14,704 nucleotides of DNA, taken from positions 1-14,704 of the forward strand of contig JBQCDV010000268.1 of assembly GCA_051960855.1 (NCBI GenBank). The letters run 5' to 3'. A program made the translations under genes and the position numbers. The stretch comes from JBQCDV01 sp051960855 (GTDB taxonomy: Bacteria > Actinomycetota > Actinomycetes > JAJZTN01). The first letter of the stretch is position 1; each line of letters begins with the position of its first letter. This document shows positions 14,576 to 14,704 of the stretch, one piece after another. A model generated the notes under the pieces. The model was not told the origin of the DNA. It did no database searches and saw only the letters and a list, made by a program, of their open reading frames with translations.

Positions 14576-14704
14576 CTAGCCGGCGAGGATCATCGCCAGG
14601 ATGATGAGCAACCCCAGCACCGCAGCGGCCGCGAACGGCGGCCACCACAGCGCGTCGGGCTCGGGGACGACCTCGGGCTCGACGACCGCGACGGGCACGG
14701 GAGC
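14576..14704 (-). CDS. C-terminal end of a convergent gene with a terminal transmembrane helix
   Basis: Partial gene entering from the right edge; only the last 42 codons and a TAG stop (plus-strand CTA at 14576-14578) are visible. The frame is open across all 129 bases. It reads as a Pro/Val/Glu-rich linker (VVEPEVVPEPDALWWPP) followed by a strongly hydrophobic helix ending two residues before the stop (VLGLLIILAMILAG). That is a tail-anchored arrangement, placing the rest of the protein in the cytoplasm. Its stop is 33 bp from the operon's stop, so the genes converge. Family unknown. It could be another membrane component of the same region or unrelated. Confidence 0.6.
   Translation of the reverse strand, partial: APVPVAVVEPEVVPEPDALWWPPFAAAAVLGLLIILAMILAG

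Overview
The window is high-G+C DNA with strongly G/C-biased third codon positions, several GTG/TTG starts and tightly packed genes, which points to an actinobacterium. The genus cannot be told from the sequence alone.

Layout. (1) Left edge, minus strand: the first 33 codons of a LacI/GalR-type repressor with a TTG start, with a typical LacI-family operator core (AAACGTTT) about 90 bp upstream of it. (2) Plus strand, about 428-2767: an exported peptidoglycan hydrolase combining a lytic-transglycosylase domain, an NlpC/P60 (C40) endopeptidase domain, a long repetitive Lys/Pro/Ser/Thr linker and an unrecognised C-terminal domain. (3) A 233-bp gap with seven tandem CCTCG pentamers, a 24-bp near-palindrome, a plausible promoter and a doubled GTCCGGAC palindrome. 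(4) A four-gene operon, 3001-14542, with gaps or overlaps of a few bases. It encodes a DUF4255/Pvc16_N-type protein, the family of the tail cap/terminator of extracellular contractile injection systems (eCIS), followed by three paralogous membrane proteins of 739, 884 and 2000 residues. (5) Right edge, minus strand: the C-terminus of a convergent gene ending in a transmembrane helix.

The three paralogues share one plan: no signal peptide, two N-terminal Ig-like (COG1470/NEW3-like) domains, one transmembrane helix, then a C-terminal array of carboxypeptidase-regulatory-like beta-sandwich modules (5, 6 and about 17). By the positive-inside rule the Ig-like pair faces the cytoplasm and the array projects outside. 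From memory, short proteins with this Ig-Ig-TM head accompany actinobacterial eCIS genes. The arrays here, and their graded lengths, are unusual. The best reading is a membrane-anchored accessory module for a contractile particle: DUF4255 and the cytoplasmic heads would meet at the inner face while the arms reach into or beyond the wall. No sheath, tube, baseplate or AAA+ ATPase gene lies in this window, so this role is inference. The wall hydrolase upstream could serve wall remodelling for the same apparatus, but it has its own upstream region and may be independent.
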